Part shown: positions 1 through 7,556 of the stretch, piece by piece
Numbering within the stretch: position 1 is the stretch's first letter
Layout: every line of letters starts with the position of its first letter
Assembly (NCBI GenBank): GCA_002343685.1
Contig: DDRS01000042.1
Location: forward strand, 1-64,000
Direction of reading: 5' to 3'
DNA length: 64,000 nt
Source: Thiobacillus denitrificans
GTDB lineage: Bacteria > Pseudomonadota > Gammaproteobacteria > Burkholderiales > Thiobacillaceae
Notes under the pieces: generated by a model
What the model was told of the DNA's origin: nothing
Database searches by the model: none
What the model saw: the letters and a program-made list of their open reading frames with translations, nothing else
Position numbers and translations under genes: made by a program

Positions 1-219
1 GTGCTTGCCGCCGGCGCGCACGCAGCGCTGCGACGACACCGCGCGGGTGTAGGCGCGCTTGTCGTGGCCGGTGAACACGTCCTTGAACTGCACCATGCCG
101 GCGTTGGTGAACAGCAGGGTGGGGTCGTTGCCGGGCACCAGCGGACTGGAGGCGACGACGGTGTGGCCCTTGGAAGCGAAGAAATCGAGGAAATTCTGGC
201 GGATGGCGCTGCTTTTCAT
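1..219 (-). CDS. alaS: alanyl-tRNA synthetase, N-terminal fragment
   Basis: This is the first 73 codons of AlaS, which charges tRNA-Ala in the cytoplasm; the rest lies off the left edge. The minus-strand reading starts MKSSAIRQNFLDFF and continues through a segment with SSPLVPGNDPTLLFTNAGMV, then QFKDVFTG and SQRCVRAGGKH. These are the class II catalytic-domain start motifs of AlaS (motif 1 and the conserved RAGGKH). The ATG lies at 217-219 on the complement. It is divergent from the DUF1415 gene, so bases 220-309 should hold both promoters; a TACAAT-like -10 is visible on the minus strand near 270. Identification is firm although only the N-terminus is present. Confidence 0.93.
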   Translation of the reverse strand, partial: MKSSAIRQNFLDFFASKGHTVVASSPLVPGNDPTLLFTNAGMVQFKDVFTGHDKRAYTRAVSSQRCVRAGGKH

Positions 220-309
220 GGTGTTGGGATGTCGTCGTGCATGAACGTCGGGCAATAAAGCATTGTATCCGTTAAAGTTCCCCCCTTACAGGCGGCAGGA
301 GCAGGGAAG

Positions 310-876
310 ATGGACGGCGAGGCGGTGATCGCGGCAACGCGGGAATGGGTCGAAAAGGCGGTGATCGGGCTTAATCTGTGTCCGTTTGCCAAGGCGGTCT
401 ATGTGAAGAATCAGGTACGTTTCGTGGTGAGCACGGCCAGGCATCTGGATGGCCTGCTGGAAGACCTGGACCACGAACTGGATTTCCTGGCGGCGGCCGA
501 TCCCGAGGCCGTCGACACCACGCTGCTGATTCATCCGACACTGCTGCCGGATTTTCTCGATTTCAACGATTTCATGCAGCTGGCGGAGGCGGCCGTGGGC
601 GAGCACGGGCTGGAAGGCGTGATCCAGATCGCCAGCTTTCATCCGGCGTTCCAGTTTGCCGATACGGCACCCGACGACATCGGCAATTACACCAATCGCG
701 CGCCGTATCCCACCCTGCACCTGCTGCGCGAGGCGAGCATCGCGCGGGCGGTGGCGGCTTTCCCGGAAGCGGAAACGATTTATGAACGCAACATCGAAAC
801 GCTGAGGGCGCTGGGGCACGCCGGCTGGGAGGCCCTGTGGGCGGCGCCTCCGCGCAGCGGGAAAAACGAATCCTAG
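310..876 (+). CDS. DUF1415 family protein
   Basis: A 188-residue cytoplasmic protein of the DUF1415 family, which is common in Beta- and Gammaproteobacteria and has no established function. The hallmark N-terminal stretch is present: W-V-E-K-A-V-I-G-L-N-LCPFAK at about residues 13-28. The central HPTLLPDFLDFNDF and the later ASFHPAFQFA and NRAPYPTLHLLRE segments are also family-typical. The conserved Cys and His residues might bind a metal, but that is inference. The start ATG at 310 lies eight bases after a GGGAAG stretch. The stop overlaps by four bases the 3' end of the convergent small gene at 873-1130. Family call is confident; function is unknown. Confidence 0.85.
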   Translation: MDGEAVIAATREWVEKAVIGLNLCPFAKAVYVKNQVRFVVSTARHLDGLLEDLDHELDFLAAADPEAVDTTLLIHPTLLPDFLDFNDFMQLAEAAVGEHGLEGVIQIASFHPAFQFADTAPDDIGNYTNRAPYPTLHLLREASIARAVAAFPEAETIYERNIETLRALGHAGWEALWAAPPRSGKNES

Positions 877-1130
877 CTGCCGCAGCCGCCGCAGCAACTG
901 CCGCTCGCGTGGGCGGGGCGTTCCGCTTCGACCTGCACGCCGACCCCGGCCAGCTCCGCCACCAGTTCTGCCCGCGTCGGCGCATCGTGGCCGAGGCGGG
1001 CGTGCAGGCTCGCCGGGGCGTCGAAAAACGACACCTCGTGCACGCCGGGCATCGTCTTCAGGATGGCGCCGGCCCGTTCTGCCATCGCGGCATCGATGGG
1101 GCTGGCGATGTTGAGAATTTCGATTTTCAT
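873..1130 (-). CDS. small HMA-like protein with C-terminal CCGGC motif, nor cluster
   Basis: An 85-residue protein, last gene of the leftward nor cluster, 22 bases after norD and preceded by a good ribosome-binding site (GAGGAG). Residues 1-70 have the length and hydrophobic pattern of a ferredoxin-like beta-alpha-beta-beta-alpha-beta fold such as heavy-metal-associated domains: MKIEILNI strand, helix, VHEVSFF strand, a second helix TRAELVAELAG, then VGVQVEAE. The usual N-terminal CxxC is absent. Instead the protein ends in a flexible tail SGSCCGGCGS with three cysteines. Position suggests a role in NO reductase assembly or metal delivery; this is inference. It is not a gene I can name. The reading frame is well supported by operon position and Shine-Dalgarno sequence. 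Confidence 0.7.
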   Translation of the reverse strand: MKIEILNIASPIDAAMAERAGAILKTMPGVHEVSFFDAPASLHARLGHDAPTRAELVAELAGVGVQVEAERPAHASGSCCGGCGS

Positions 1131-1152
1131 GTTTGCTCCTCGCGTGAAAAAA

Positions 1153-2991
1153 TCAGACGTTTTCGGTCAGTCTTGCGTACAGATCCGGCAGCACCCGCGG
1201 CAGCATCGCCGCATCGCGCACCACCACATAGCCTGCCGCGCCGAACAGGTGCGGCAGGTAATCCCCGGCCGTTTCGTCGATGGTCACGCAAAACGGCGTG
1301 AGTCCCAGACGACGCGCTTCGATGATCGCCATGCGGGTGTCCTCGATTCCGTAACGGCCTTCGTACCGGTCGAGATCGTTCGGCTTGCCGTCGGTCAGGA
1401 TCAGCAGCAGGCGGCGTGCCGTCTTTCGCGTCGAGAGGATCGCTGCCGCATGGCGGATCGCCGCGCCCATGCGCGTGTAGAAGCCGGGCTTCAAGGCCGC
1501 CAGGCGGCCGCGAATCTGGTCGTCGTAGCGCTCGTCGAAACCCTTGAGCAGATGAAAGCGCACGTTGTCGCGGCGCACCGACGAAAATCCATACAGCGCA
1601 AAGCGATCGCCGGTGGCCGCCAGCGCCTCGCCGAACAGCAGCAGGCTGTCGCGGATCACCTCGATCACGCGCGCCGTATTGTTGACCCAGGCGTCGGTCG
1701 ACAGCGACAGGTCGGCCAGCAGCAGGCAGGACAGGTCGCGCTGCTGCTGGCGGCTGTCGAGATACAGCCCGGGCTCGCTTGCGCGCATGCCGCCTGCCTT
1801 GTCGACGGCAAAGCGCACGCAGGCGTCGATGTCGAGGTCGTTGCCGGTCAGCTGGGCGCGCAGGCGCGCGCGCTGCGTGGTCAGTGCCTGGAACTGCTGG
1901 CGCAGCCGCTTGGCCGGTGCGCGCAGGGCCTGCGGCAGCGCGCACGGTTCGGCATCGCGCGCGAGCAGCATCTGCAGGCGGCAATGCGCGGGCTGCAGGC
2001 GCTGCTTGCGGCAATCCCATTCCGGCAGCAGGATGCCGTCGGCCAGCATCAGGTCGTCGTCGGCCTCGGCCGGCAGGTCGAGGTCGAAGCGCACCCGGCT
2101 GGCGGTGCTGTTGTCGTCGTCGGCGATGCTGAGGATGTCGAGGTCGTTGGCCGCTTTGCTTGCATGCTCGTTTTCGTCCTCGTCGAGCGGGCGGTCGACC
2201 TTGATGAACTCGGCCCAGGAAAACAGGCTTTCGGCACGAAACAGCAGCATGAACGGGTTCTTCGCCTGCGGCATCTCGACCCGCTCGGCGCGCCGCTTGC
2301 GCCCTTCCTGGTCGGCCGTGGATTTGGCGCCCGGCTGCGGCGATTTCGCGCTGCCGGACTGGCGCTGCTGCCCCGGGTTGTGCGGCGGCTGCGGGTGCAG
2401 CCACAGCGGCACCGGCAGCGGCGCCTGCTTGCCGGGCACGAATTGCCCGACCGAGCCCGGCTCGTCCAGCGCCGCGCGAATCGCGGCTTCGGCCGCGCGT
2501 TCCTGACCGCTCAAGCTATCCGGATGCGGACGCAATGCGAACAAGGCCTCGACCAGCTTGCGATAACGCCGCGCCAGACCGGGCAGCGCATCCAGGGTGG
2601 CGCGCGTCGCCTGCTGGTTGCGCACGATCCACGGCGCATCCGGCGCAACATCGTGCGCGGCGAGCGCGAGCAGCCACAGGTACAGTTCGCGGTTCTGCGC
2701 GCGCTCCGGAAAGACGTCGAGCGCGGCCGGCAGGTGCAGCGTGGTGTCGTCGGTCCAGGTCAGTTCCACCTTGTCGCCGATGCCTGCCACGCGTTCCATC
2801 CAGCTGCGGCGCGCGCCATGCGCGGTCGCGGTGCCGGCGCGCAGCGTCAGGCCGGCATCGCCGCCCAGCGCGCGGAAGAAGATCGGCGCAATGCGCTCGA
2901 TCTGCTTGAGTTCCACGCGCGCCTTGGGAAAGCCGCGATACGCGCTACGGGTGATCAGCCTGTTCCACAAGCCGCCGACGAATTCTTCCAT
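1153..2991 (-). CDS. norD: nitric oxide reductase activation protein NorD
   Basis: A 612-residue NorD, the von Willebrand factor A (vWA) domain partner of the AAA+ ATPase NorQ; the pair is needed to insert the non-haem iron and activate cytochrome-c NO reductase. The start MEEFVGGLWNRL at 2991 is chosen because the open frame further upstream overlaps the polyferredoxin gene antisense-frame and is noise. The C-terminal third holds the vWA domain with a DLSLSTDAW MIDAS motif (DxSxS) followed by the ILTDGKPND segment. The middle is a low-complexity acidic and Gln/Pro-rich linker (DEDENEHASK), usual in NorD. It follows the polyferredoxin by two bases, so is translationally coupled. Cytoplasmic, no membrane segments. 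Confidence 0.9.
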   Translation of the reverse strand: MEEFVGGLWNRLITRSAYRGFPKARVELKQIERIAPIFFRALGGDAGLTLRAGTATAHGARRSWMERVAGIGDKVELTWTDDTTLHLPAALDVFPERAQNRELYLWLLALAAHDVAPDAPWIVRNQQATRATLDALPGLARRYRKLVEALFALRPHPDSLSGQERAAEAAIRAALDEPGSVGQFVPGKQAPLPVPLWLHPQPPHNPGQQRQSGSAKSPQPGAKSTADQEGRKRRAERVEMPQAKNPFMLLFRAESLFSWAEFIKVDRPLDEDENEHASKAANDLDILSIADDDNSTASRVRFDLDLPAEADDDLMLADGILLPEWDCRKQRLQPAHCRLQMLLARDAEPCALPQALRAPAKRLRQQFQALTTQRARLRAQLTGNDLDIDACVRFAVDKAGGMRASEPGLYLDSRQQQRDLSCLLLADLSLSTDAWVNNTARVIEVIRDSLLLFGEALAATGDRFALYGFSSVRRDNVRFHLLKGFDERYDDQIRGRLAALKPGFYTRMGAAIRHAAAILSTRKTARRLLLILTDGKPNDLDRYEGRYGIEDTRMAIIEARRLGLTPFCVTIDETAGDYLPHLFGAAGYVVVRDAAMLPRVLPDLYARLTENV

Positions 2992-2993
2992 GG

Positions 2994-4034
2994 CTAGCTC
3001 CTGTCCTGGGTCGGGAGGCCGGCGACCGGCTTGATCGGTATGGCGCGGGCGGCCCTGACATTGAAGGCGGCTTCGGACTCGGCGTGCAGGTCGTGCACCC
3101 AGTTCAGCAATGGCCCGCTCGGATTGCCGGCCTGCGTCTGGTCGCAGGCATCCACGCATTGGCCGCACTGCACGCAGGCGAACATCATGCGCTTGACGTT
3201 GCGCGGGTTCAGGCGCATCGGGCATACATGGTCGCAGGCCGAATAGCAGGTGGAACAATCCTTGGCGCGCGAGCGCGTGAAACCGACCACCATCGCCTTG
3301 TCGTTGCTCATCCAGGCCAGGCTCTGGAACAGGCCGACCGCGCAGGCATAGCGGCAAAAAAGGTGGCGCGCGAACATGAACTCGACGAAGAACGCGATGC
3401 TGGCGGCGCTGAGGAAAATCGTCTGGTTGCGCGTCAGGGTGCCGTGCCAGATATTGCCGTATATCTCGGCCGGCGGCAGCAGGTAGGTCAGCAGCACCAC
3501 CGCCCACAAGACCGCGCAAGCGACGACCAGCGGAACCACGGCGAACCACCAGATCGCGTCGTGGCGGGTCTCGCTGCCGTCGGGATTGCGGGCTGGCAGC
3601 GGCTTCCTGTCCCACAGGCTTTGCTTGCCGATCGCGCGCCGCAGCGTCTGGTTGATGGTTTCGACGATCGAGAAATGCGGGCAGAGCCAGCCGCAATACA
3701 GCCGCCCCCATTTCAGGCTGACATAGATCAGCGTGCCGCCGATCGCCAGCAGCGGCAGAAAACCGCGCAATACGATGTTCAGCGAAGCCTCGCCGGCGGA
3801 AGCGCGGCCGGCCAGGAAATCGTCCATCCCCAGCGTCCAGTCGAAGCCGAACAGGATCAAGTGCTTGAGATTCAGGTCGAGCCGAAAGATGTCGAAGATC
3901 GGTGCGAATACGAACAGCAGGAAAAACCCCGTCTGAGTCAGCTGGCGCCAGCGCTGTACCGGCAGTCCAAGCCAGCCGCGCGTGCTGCGCGCGATGCCGG
4001 CGCGGATTGCGGACGTTGCCTGGGTGCCTACCAC
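2994..4034 (-). CDS. membrane polyferredoxin (NapH/NosR/CcoG-like) in nor cluster
   Basis: A 346-residue integral membrane iron-sulfur protein. The GTG start at 4034 is the only in-frame start after the upstream gene and overlaps its stop (sequence ACGTGGTAG). After an N-terminal helix (GFFLLFVFAPIF) come several membrane segments with two cysteine motifs of the Fer4_5 type, CGWLCPHFSIVE and FCRYACAVGLFQ. These are followed by two ferredoxin-like clusters, CSTCYSACDHVCP and CVQCGQCVDACD, near the C-terminus. This architecture matches NapH, the NosR C-terminal half and CcoG/RdxA, which move electrons across the membrane or act in copper or haem oxidase assembly. It is not part of classic norCBQDEF operons. 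A role in NOR maturation or electron supply is inferred from position. Confidence 0.82.
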   Translation of the reverse strand: MVGTQATSAIRAGIARSTRGWLGLPVQRWRQLTQTGFFLLFVFAPIFDIFRLDLNLKHLILFGFDWTLGMDDFLAGRASAGEASLNIVLRGFLPLLAIGGTLIYVSLKWGRLYCGWLCPHFSIVETINQTLRRAIGKQSLWDRKPLPARNPDGSETRHDAIWWFAVVPLVVACAVLWAVVLLTYLLPPAEIYGNIWHGTLTRNQTIFLSAASIAFFVEFMFARHLFCRYACAVGLFQSLAWMSNDKAMVVGFTRSRAKDCSTCYSACDHVCPMRLNPRNVKRMMFACVQCGQCVDACDQTQAGNPSGPLLNWVHDLHAESEAAFNVRAARAIPIKPVAGLPTQDRS

Positions 4035-4408
4035 GTGCGGCTCCCGAGCAGGGGGTAGACAAAGGTCTGCCCGGCGATCGCACGCGACAGGCCGAGCACG
4101 CCCAGCAGCACCAGCGTTGCATGGCAGCACAGCACGTACAGCAGCAGCAGTATCCAGGCTGCCGGCTGGTCGAGGTCGACGGTCAGCACGACGAGGGCAG
4201 GCACGGCGATCAGCAGCAGGCCCGCCCGCAGGCTCACCGTGACCGCCTGGCGCAGATGACAGCGCGTGAGCGGATTGGCGCTTGCGCGATGCCGGTGGGC
4301 GAGCCACAGCAGCAGCAGGAATGCCAGGCCGGGCGCCAGCAGCAGATTGACCAGGTAGAGCACTTCGGCCTGCACGGCCTGCACCCGCGGGTCGGAGGGG
4401 GCGTCCAT
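4028..4408 (-). CDS. four-helix membrane protein of unknown function, nor cluster
   Basis: A 126-residue protein with four predicted membrane helices: around residues 15-38 (LYLVNLLLAPGLAFLLLLWL), 55-75, 80-105 and a last short one. No catalytic motif is visible. One helix carries an adjacent cysteine pair followed by histidine (LYVLCCHATLVLL), which could bind a metal or haem, though this is speculation. It starts four bases after norQ ends and its stop overlaps the GTG start of the polyferredoxin, so the two are probably made together and may form a complex. I do not recognise the family. Expression with the nor genes is strongly implied by the overlap. Confidence 0.7.
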   Translation of the reverse strand: MDAPSDPRVQAVQAEVLYLVNLLLAPGLAFLLLLWLAHRHRASANPLTRCHLRQAVTVSLRAGLLLIAVPALVVLTVDLDQPAAWILLLLYVLCCHATLVLLGVLGLSRAIAGQTFVYPLLGSRTW

Positions 4409-4412
4409 TCGA

Positions 4413-5228
4413 TTATTGGCCGAAACTTGCCTTGATCACTTCCAGCAAGGCCTCGGCAGTGTCCGCGTCGTCGGTCAGCGACTGGACCAGCGCGGCTTCG
4501 CAGGCGGCGACCGGATCGCAGCCTGCGCCGATGAGGCTGGCTGCGTAGACCAGCAGGCGTGTCGAAACCGCTTCCTCCAGGTCGTGGTCCTTGAGCTGGC
4601 GGAAGTGGCCGGCCAGCGTGACCAGTTGCGTCGCCAGCAGCGGCGCGACGCCGGTTTCGGCGATCACGATTTTCTCCTCCAGCGCGGCCGGCGGAAAATC
4701 GAAGCTGATCGCGATGAAGCGCTGGCGCGTCGACGGCTTCAGGCTTTTCAGCAGGTTCTGGTAGCCGGGATTGTAGGAAACCACCAGCATGAAGTCGTCC
4801 GGCGCCTGCAGTTCCTCGCCGGTGCGCTCGATCGGCAGGATGCGCCGGTCGTCGGTCAACGGGTGCAGCACCACGGTAGTGTCCTTGCGCGCTTCCACCA
4901 CTTCGTCCAGGTAGCAGATGCCGCCTTGCCGCACCGCGCGCGTCAGCGGGCCGTCCGACCAGACGGTCTGGCCGTCGCCGATCAGATGGCGGCCGACCAG
5001 GTCGGCGGCGGTCAGGTCGTCGTGGCAGGCCACCGTGATCAGCGGCCGCGCCAGGCGCGCCGCCATGTGCGCGACGAAACGCGTCTTGCCGCAGCCGGTC
5101 GGTCCCTTGATCAAGAGCGGCAGGCGCTTGCGGAAGGCATACTCGAACAGTTCGCATTCGTTGCCGACCGGCTGGTAGAACGGAACATTCAGGGTGGCCT
5201 CCAGGCCGGGAGCGGTCAGGTCGTTCAT
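4413..5228 (-). CDS. norQ: NorQ, MoxR-type AAA+ ATPase for NO reductase activation
   Basis: A 271-residue AAA+ ATPase of the MoxR/NorQ/CbbQ family. The Walker A motif GPTGCGKT lies at residues 42-49; Walker B is ICYLDEVVEA. The segment PDDFMLVVSYNPGYQN is the sensor-1 region typical of NorQ, and STRQRFIAISFDFP supplies the arginine finger area. NorQ hexamers work with NorD to remodel the NOR complex. The start MNDLTAPG is preceded by a GGAG-like site (CCGGAGAACCCG). It sits between norF (12 bases upstream) and the membrane protein. Family assignment as NorQ rather than CbbQ rests on context: no Rubisco genes are here and norB, norC and norD flank it. Confidence 0.93.
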   Translation of the reverse strand: MNDLTAPGLEATLNVPFYQPVGNECELFEYAFRKRLPLLIKGPTGCGKTRFVAHMAARLARPLITVACHDDLTAADLVGRHLIGDGQTVWSDGPLTRAVRQGGICYLDEVVEARKDTTVVLHPLTDDRRILPIERTGEELQAPDDFMLVVSYNPGYQNLLKSLKPSTRQRFIAISFDFPPAALEEKIVIAETGVAPLLATQLVTLAGHFRQLKDHDLEEAVSTRLLVYAASLIGAGCDPVAACEAALVQSLTDDADTAEALLEVIKASFGQ

Positions 5229-5240
5229 CGGGTTCTCCGG

Positions 5241-5498
5241 TTAAGTCTGCGCCATGTGGAAGGCAAAGCCGATCAGGCCCACCACCACTACCAGCCAGCC
5301 CAGCACGATCCAGCGCCACGGTGCGATCGCGCCTTGCAGGGCCATGAAGCGGTCAATCACGATACGCCCCTTGACCAGCGTCGTCAGCAGCACCGGGGCC
5401 AGGATGGCATTGTCGGAGAGGGAGGCTTGCGACAGGCCGACCGCCACCGCCGTCATGGCAAGCAGGATCAGCCATTGGAAAGTCGCCGCTTTCATCAT
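5241..5498 (-). CDS. norF: NorF-like small membrane subunit
   Basis: An 85-residue membrane protein with three predicted helices (FQWLILLAMTAVAVGL, ILAPVLLTTLVKGRIVIDRFM, WIVLGWLVVVVGLIGFAF). Size, topology and position next to norE match NorF, a cytochrome-oxidase subunit IV-like protein that supports full NO reductase activity. It begins with two consecutive ATG codons (5498 and 5495); the first is used here because it sits two bases from the norE stop, which suggests translational coupling. Short membrane proteins like this diverge quickly, so the name relies on context. Confidence 0.8.
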   Translation of the reverse strand: MMKAATFQWLILLAMTAVAVGLSQASLSDNAILAPVLLTTLVKGRIVIDRFMALQGAIAPWRWIVLGWLVVVVGLIGFAFHMAQT

Positions 5499-5500
5499 GA

Positions 5501-6094
5501 TCAGTGCAACACGTAAATCAAGGGAAATAGAATGATCCACACCAGGTCGACCATGTGCCAGTAGGCGGCACCGGTTTCGACGCCGCCGTAGCTGGTCGCG
5601 CTGTAGCCGCCTTTCCACGCCTTGAGCGTCACGGCGCCGAGGATGACCATGCCGAGCACGACATGCATGAAGTGGAAAAAGCCGAGGCCGAGATAGAACA
5701 TGAAGAACGTATTGGTCGACATGCTGATGCCGGCCTCGATCTTGGCGCCGAATTCGACCAGCTTGAGCGCCAGGAACGTGCCGCCGCACGTCATCGCGGC
5801 GATCAGCCAGTATGCGCAGGAGCGGGATCGGTCATGCCGGATTTGATCGACGGCACGCACCACGAAATAACTGCTGGAAATCAGCAGGACGGTATTGATG
5901 GCGCCGCTGAGCTGATCCAGCTCCAGTTGCGACGCGTTGAACAATTCGACATTGCGCGTGCGGGCGAACGCATACGCCAGAAAAAAGACGCCGAATACCA
6001 GCAATTCGGCAAGAATGAAAAACCACATGGCAAGATCGCCCGGTAGCTCGCGGCGATCGCCATGTGGTGCAGAGGAAATGATTGCTTGGCTCAA
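5501..6094 (-). CDS. norE: NorE, cytochrome c oxidase subunit III-like protein
   Basis: A 197-residue membrane protein of the haem-copper oxidase subunit III family. It shows five predicted helices, beginning at DLAMWFFILAELLVFGVFF, with later family-typical LALKLVEFGAKIEAGI, FFHFMHVVLGMVIL and the end segment AAYWHMVDLVWIILFPLIYVL. In nor clusters this subunit is called NorE; it is not part of the purified two-subunit NOR but promotes its activity. It follows norB after a 44-base gap that holds a strong hairpin, which may lower its level relative to norCB. The start MSQAIISSAPHGDRREL keeps the usual soluble N-terminus. Confidence 0.9.
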   Translation of the reverse strand: MSQAIISSAPHGDRRELPGDLAMWFFILAELLVFGVFFLAYAFARTRNVELFNASQLELDQLSGAINTVLLISSSYFVVRAVDQIRHDRSRSCAYWLIAAMTCGGTFLALKLVEFGAKIEAGISMSTNTFFMFYLGLGFFHFMHVVLGMVILGAVTLKAWKGGYSATSYGGVETGAAYWHMVDLVWIILFPLIYVLH

Positions 6095-6107
6095 GTCGGT
6101 ATCCCCG

Positions 6108-6129
6108 TCCGCCCGGCAAGCCGGGCGGA
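6108..6129 (-). other. intercistronic GC-rich hairpin between norB and norE
   Basis: A perfect 9-bp stem (TCCGCCCGG against CCGGGCGGA) with a four-base loop lies in the 44-base gap after norB. On the transcribed strand no run of U follows, so it is more likely an mRNA-stabilising or processing element than a full terminator. It would allow norCB message to be more abundant than norEFQD. Confidence 0.6.
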
Positions 6130-6138
6130 TCGTCAGGC

Positions 6139-7518
6139 TCAGGCCGTAGCGGCTTCGCTCTTGCCCTTGATGAAGAAGCTGGCAATGTACAGCACGAGGC
6201 CAACCAGGAAGATCAGGCCGGAAACTTCACGCATCCAGTAGAACAGCGAGACCTGTTCCTGCGCCGCCATGAACGACATCGGTTCTGCTGCGATGCGCTG
6301 CAGCCAGATCTGCAGGATGCCGGCGGCGGTCAGGAACAGCGTGATAAAGACCATCGCGACCGTCATCAGCCAGAACGACCACATTTCGACTACCTGCGAG
6401 ATCCTGCTGTTGGCGGCACGGCCGCGCATCAGCGGCATGGTGTAGCTGATCATGGTCATCACGACCATCGCATACGCGCCATAGAACGCCATGTGACCGT
6501 GCGCCGCCGTGATCTGGCTGCCATGGGTGTAGAAGTTCACCGGTGCGAGGGTGTGCAGGAAGCCCCAGACGCCGGCTCCCAGGAAAGCCATCACGCCGGT
6601 ACCGAGCGCCCACAGCACGGCCGCCTTGTTCGGGTGTTCACGCCGTCTGCGGTTGACCATGTTGAATGCGAACACCGTCATCATGAAGAACGGAATCGGT
6701 TCCAGGGCGGAGAACACGCTGCCCCACCATTGCCAGTATTCCGGCGCGCCGATCCAGTAATAGTGGTGGCCGGTGCCGATGAGTCCGCTAATCAGCGCCA
6801 TCGCAATGATCACGTACAGCCATTTCTCGATCACCTCGCGGTCCACGCCGGTCACCTTGATCAGCACGAACGCCAGCATCGCACCCATGATCAGTTCCCA
6901 CACGCCTTCCACCCACAGGTGCACGACCCACCACCAGTAGTACTTGTCCTTGACGAGGTTGCCGGGGTTGTAGAACGAGAACAGGAAGAAAATCGCGAGT
7001 CCCCACAGGCCGATCAGCATCACCAGGTTGATCGTGGTCTTGCGGCCGCGCAGCACCGTCATCGACAGGTTGTACAGCATCGCCAGCGCCACGACCACGA
7101 TGCCGATCTTGGTCGGCAGCGGCTGTTCGAGGAACTCCCTTCCCATCGTGGCCAGCAGGTCGTTGCCGGTCCATTTGGCCAGCGATGCGTAGGGCACCAG
7201 CAGGTAGCCGAGGATGGTCGCCGCTCCGGCGACGAGGAATATCCAGAACATCGCCAAGGCGAGCTTTGGACTATGCAGCTCGCGTTCCGACTCTTCCGGA
7301 ATCAGGTAGTAGGCCGCGCCCATGAAGCCGAACAGCAGCCACACGATCAGCAGGTTGGTGTGCACCATGCGCGCCACGTTGAACGGGATGGCCGGGAACA
7401 GGAAATCCCCGACCACATACTGCAAGCCCATGATCAGACCGAATACGATCTGGCCGAGAAAGAGGCCGATTGCCGCGATGAAATAGGGCTTCGCGACCGC
7501 CTGTGATTTGTATTTCAT
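6139..7518 (-). CDS. norB: nitric oxide reductase subunit B (cNOR catalytic subunit)
   Basis: NorB is the catalytic 12-helix subunit of cytochrome-c-dependent NO reductase, reducing 2 NO to N2O at a haem b3/FeB site in the inner membrane. All expected ligands are visible: MVHTNLLIVW (low-spin haem His-53), VVHLWVEGVWEL (FeB His plus the essential Glu), GTGHHYYWIG (two FeB His) and HGSQITAAHGHMAFYGAY (haem b ligands). Length is 459 residues, close to the family norm. The start at 7518 (MKYKSQAVAKPYF) is chosen over an upstream ATG at 7539 because a GGGGA ribosome-binding site precedes it at correct spacing. No N-terminal quinol-oxidase extension is present, and norC lies 38 bases upstream, so this is cNOR and not qNOR. 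Confidence 0.97.
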   Translation of the reverse strand: MKYKSQAVAKPYFIAAIGLFLGQIVFGLIMGLQYVVGDFLFPAIPFNVARMVHTNLLIVWLLFGFMGAAYYLIPEESERELHSPKLALAMFWIFLVAGAATILGYLLVPYASLAKWTGNDLLATMGREFLEQPLPTKIGIVVVALAMLYNLSMTVLRGRKTTINLVMLIGLWGLAIFFLFSFYNPGNLVKDKYYWWWVVHLWVEGVWELIMGAMLAFVLIKVTGVDREVIEKWLYVIIAMALISGLIGTGHHYYWIGAPEYWQWWGSVFSALEPIPFFMMTVFAFNMVNRRRREHPNKAAVLWALGTGVMAFLGAGVWGFLHTLAPVNFYTHGSQITAAHGHMAFYGAYAMVVMTMISYTMPLMRGRAANSRISQVVEMWSFWLMTVAMVFITLFLTAAGILQIWLQRIAAEPMSFMAAQEQVSLFYWMREVSGLIFLVGLVLYIASFFIKGKSEAATA

Positions 7519-7556
7519 AAAGTTCCCCGTTTGTTGCATTGCGTTTGATGACGTGC

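Noticed and set aside
1063..2997. Long plus-strand open frame opposite norD
   Set aside because: High-GC antisense frame with Arg/Gln/Ala-rich noise and no domain; norD on the minus strand has a full vWA and MIDAS motif.
2992..4122. N-terminal extension of the norD frame
   Set aside because: It runs out of frame through the polyferredoxin gene; norD homology starts at MEEFVGG (2991).
4413..5228. CbbQ (Rubisco activase) instead of NorQ
   Set aside because: No Rubisco genes nearby; norF, norE, norB, norC and norD surround it.
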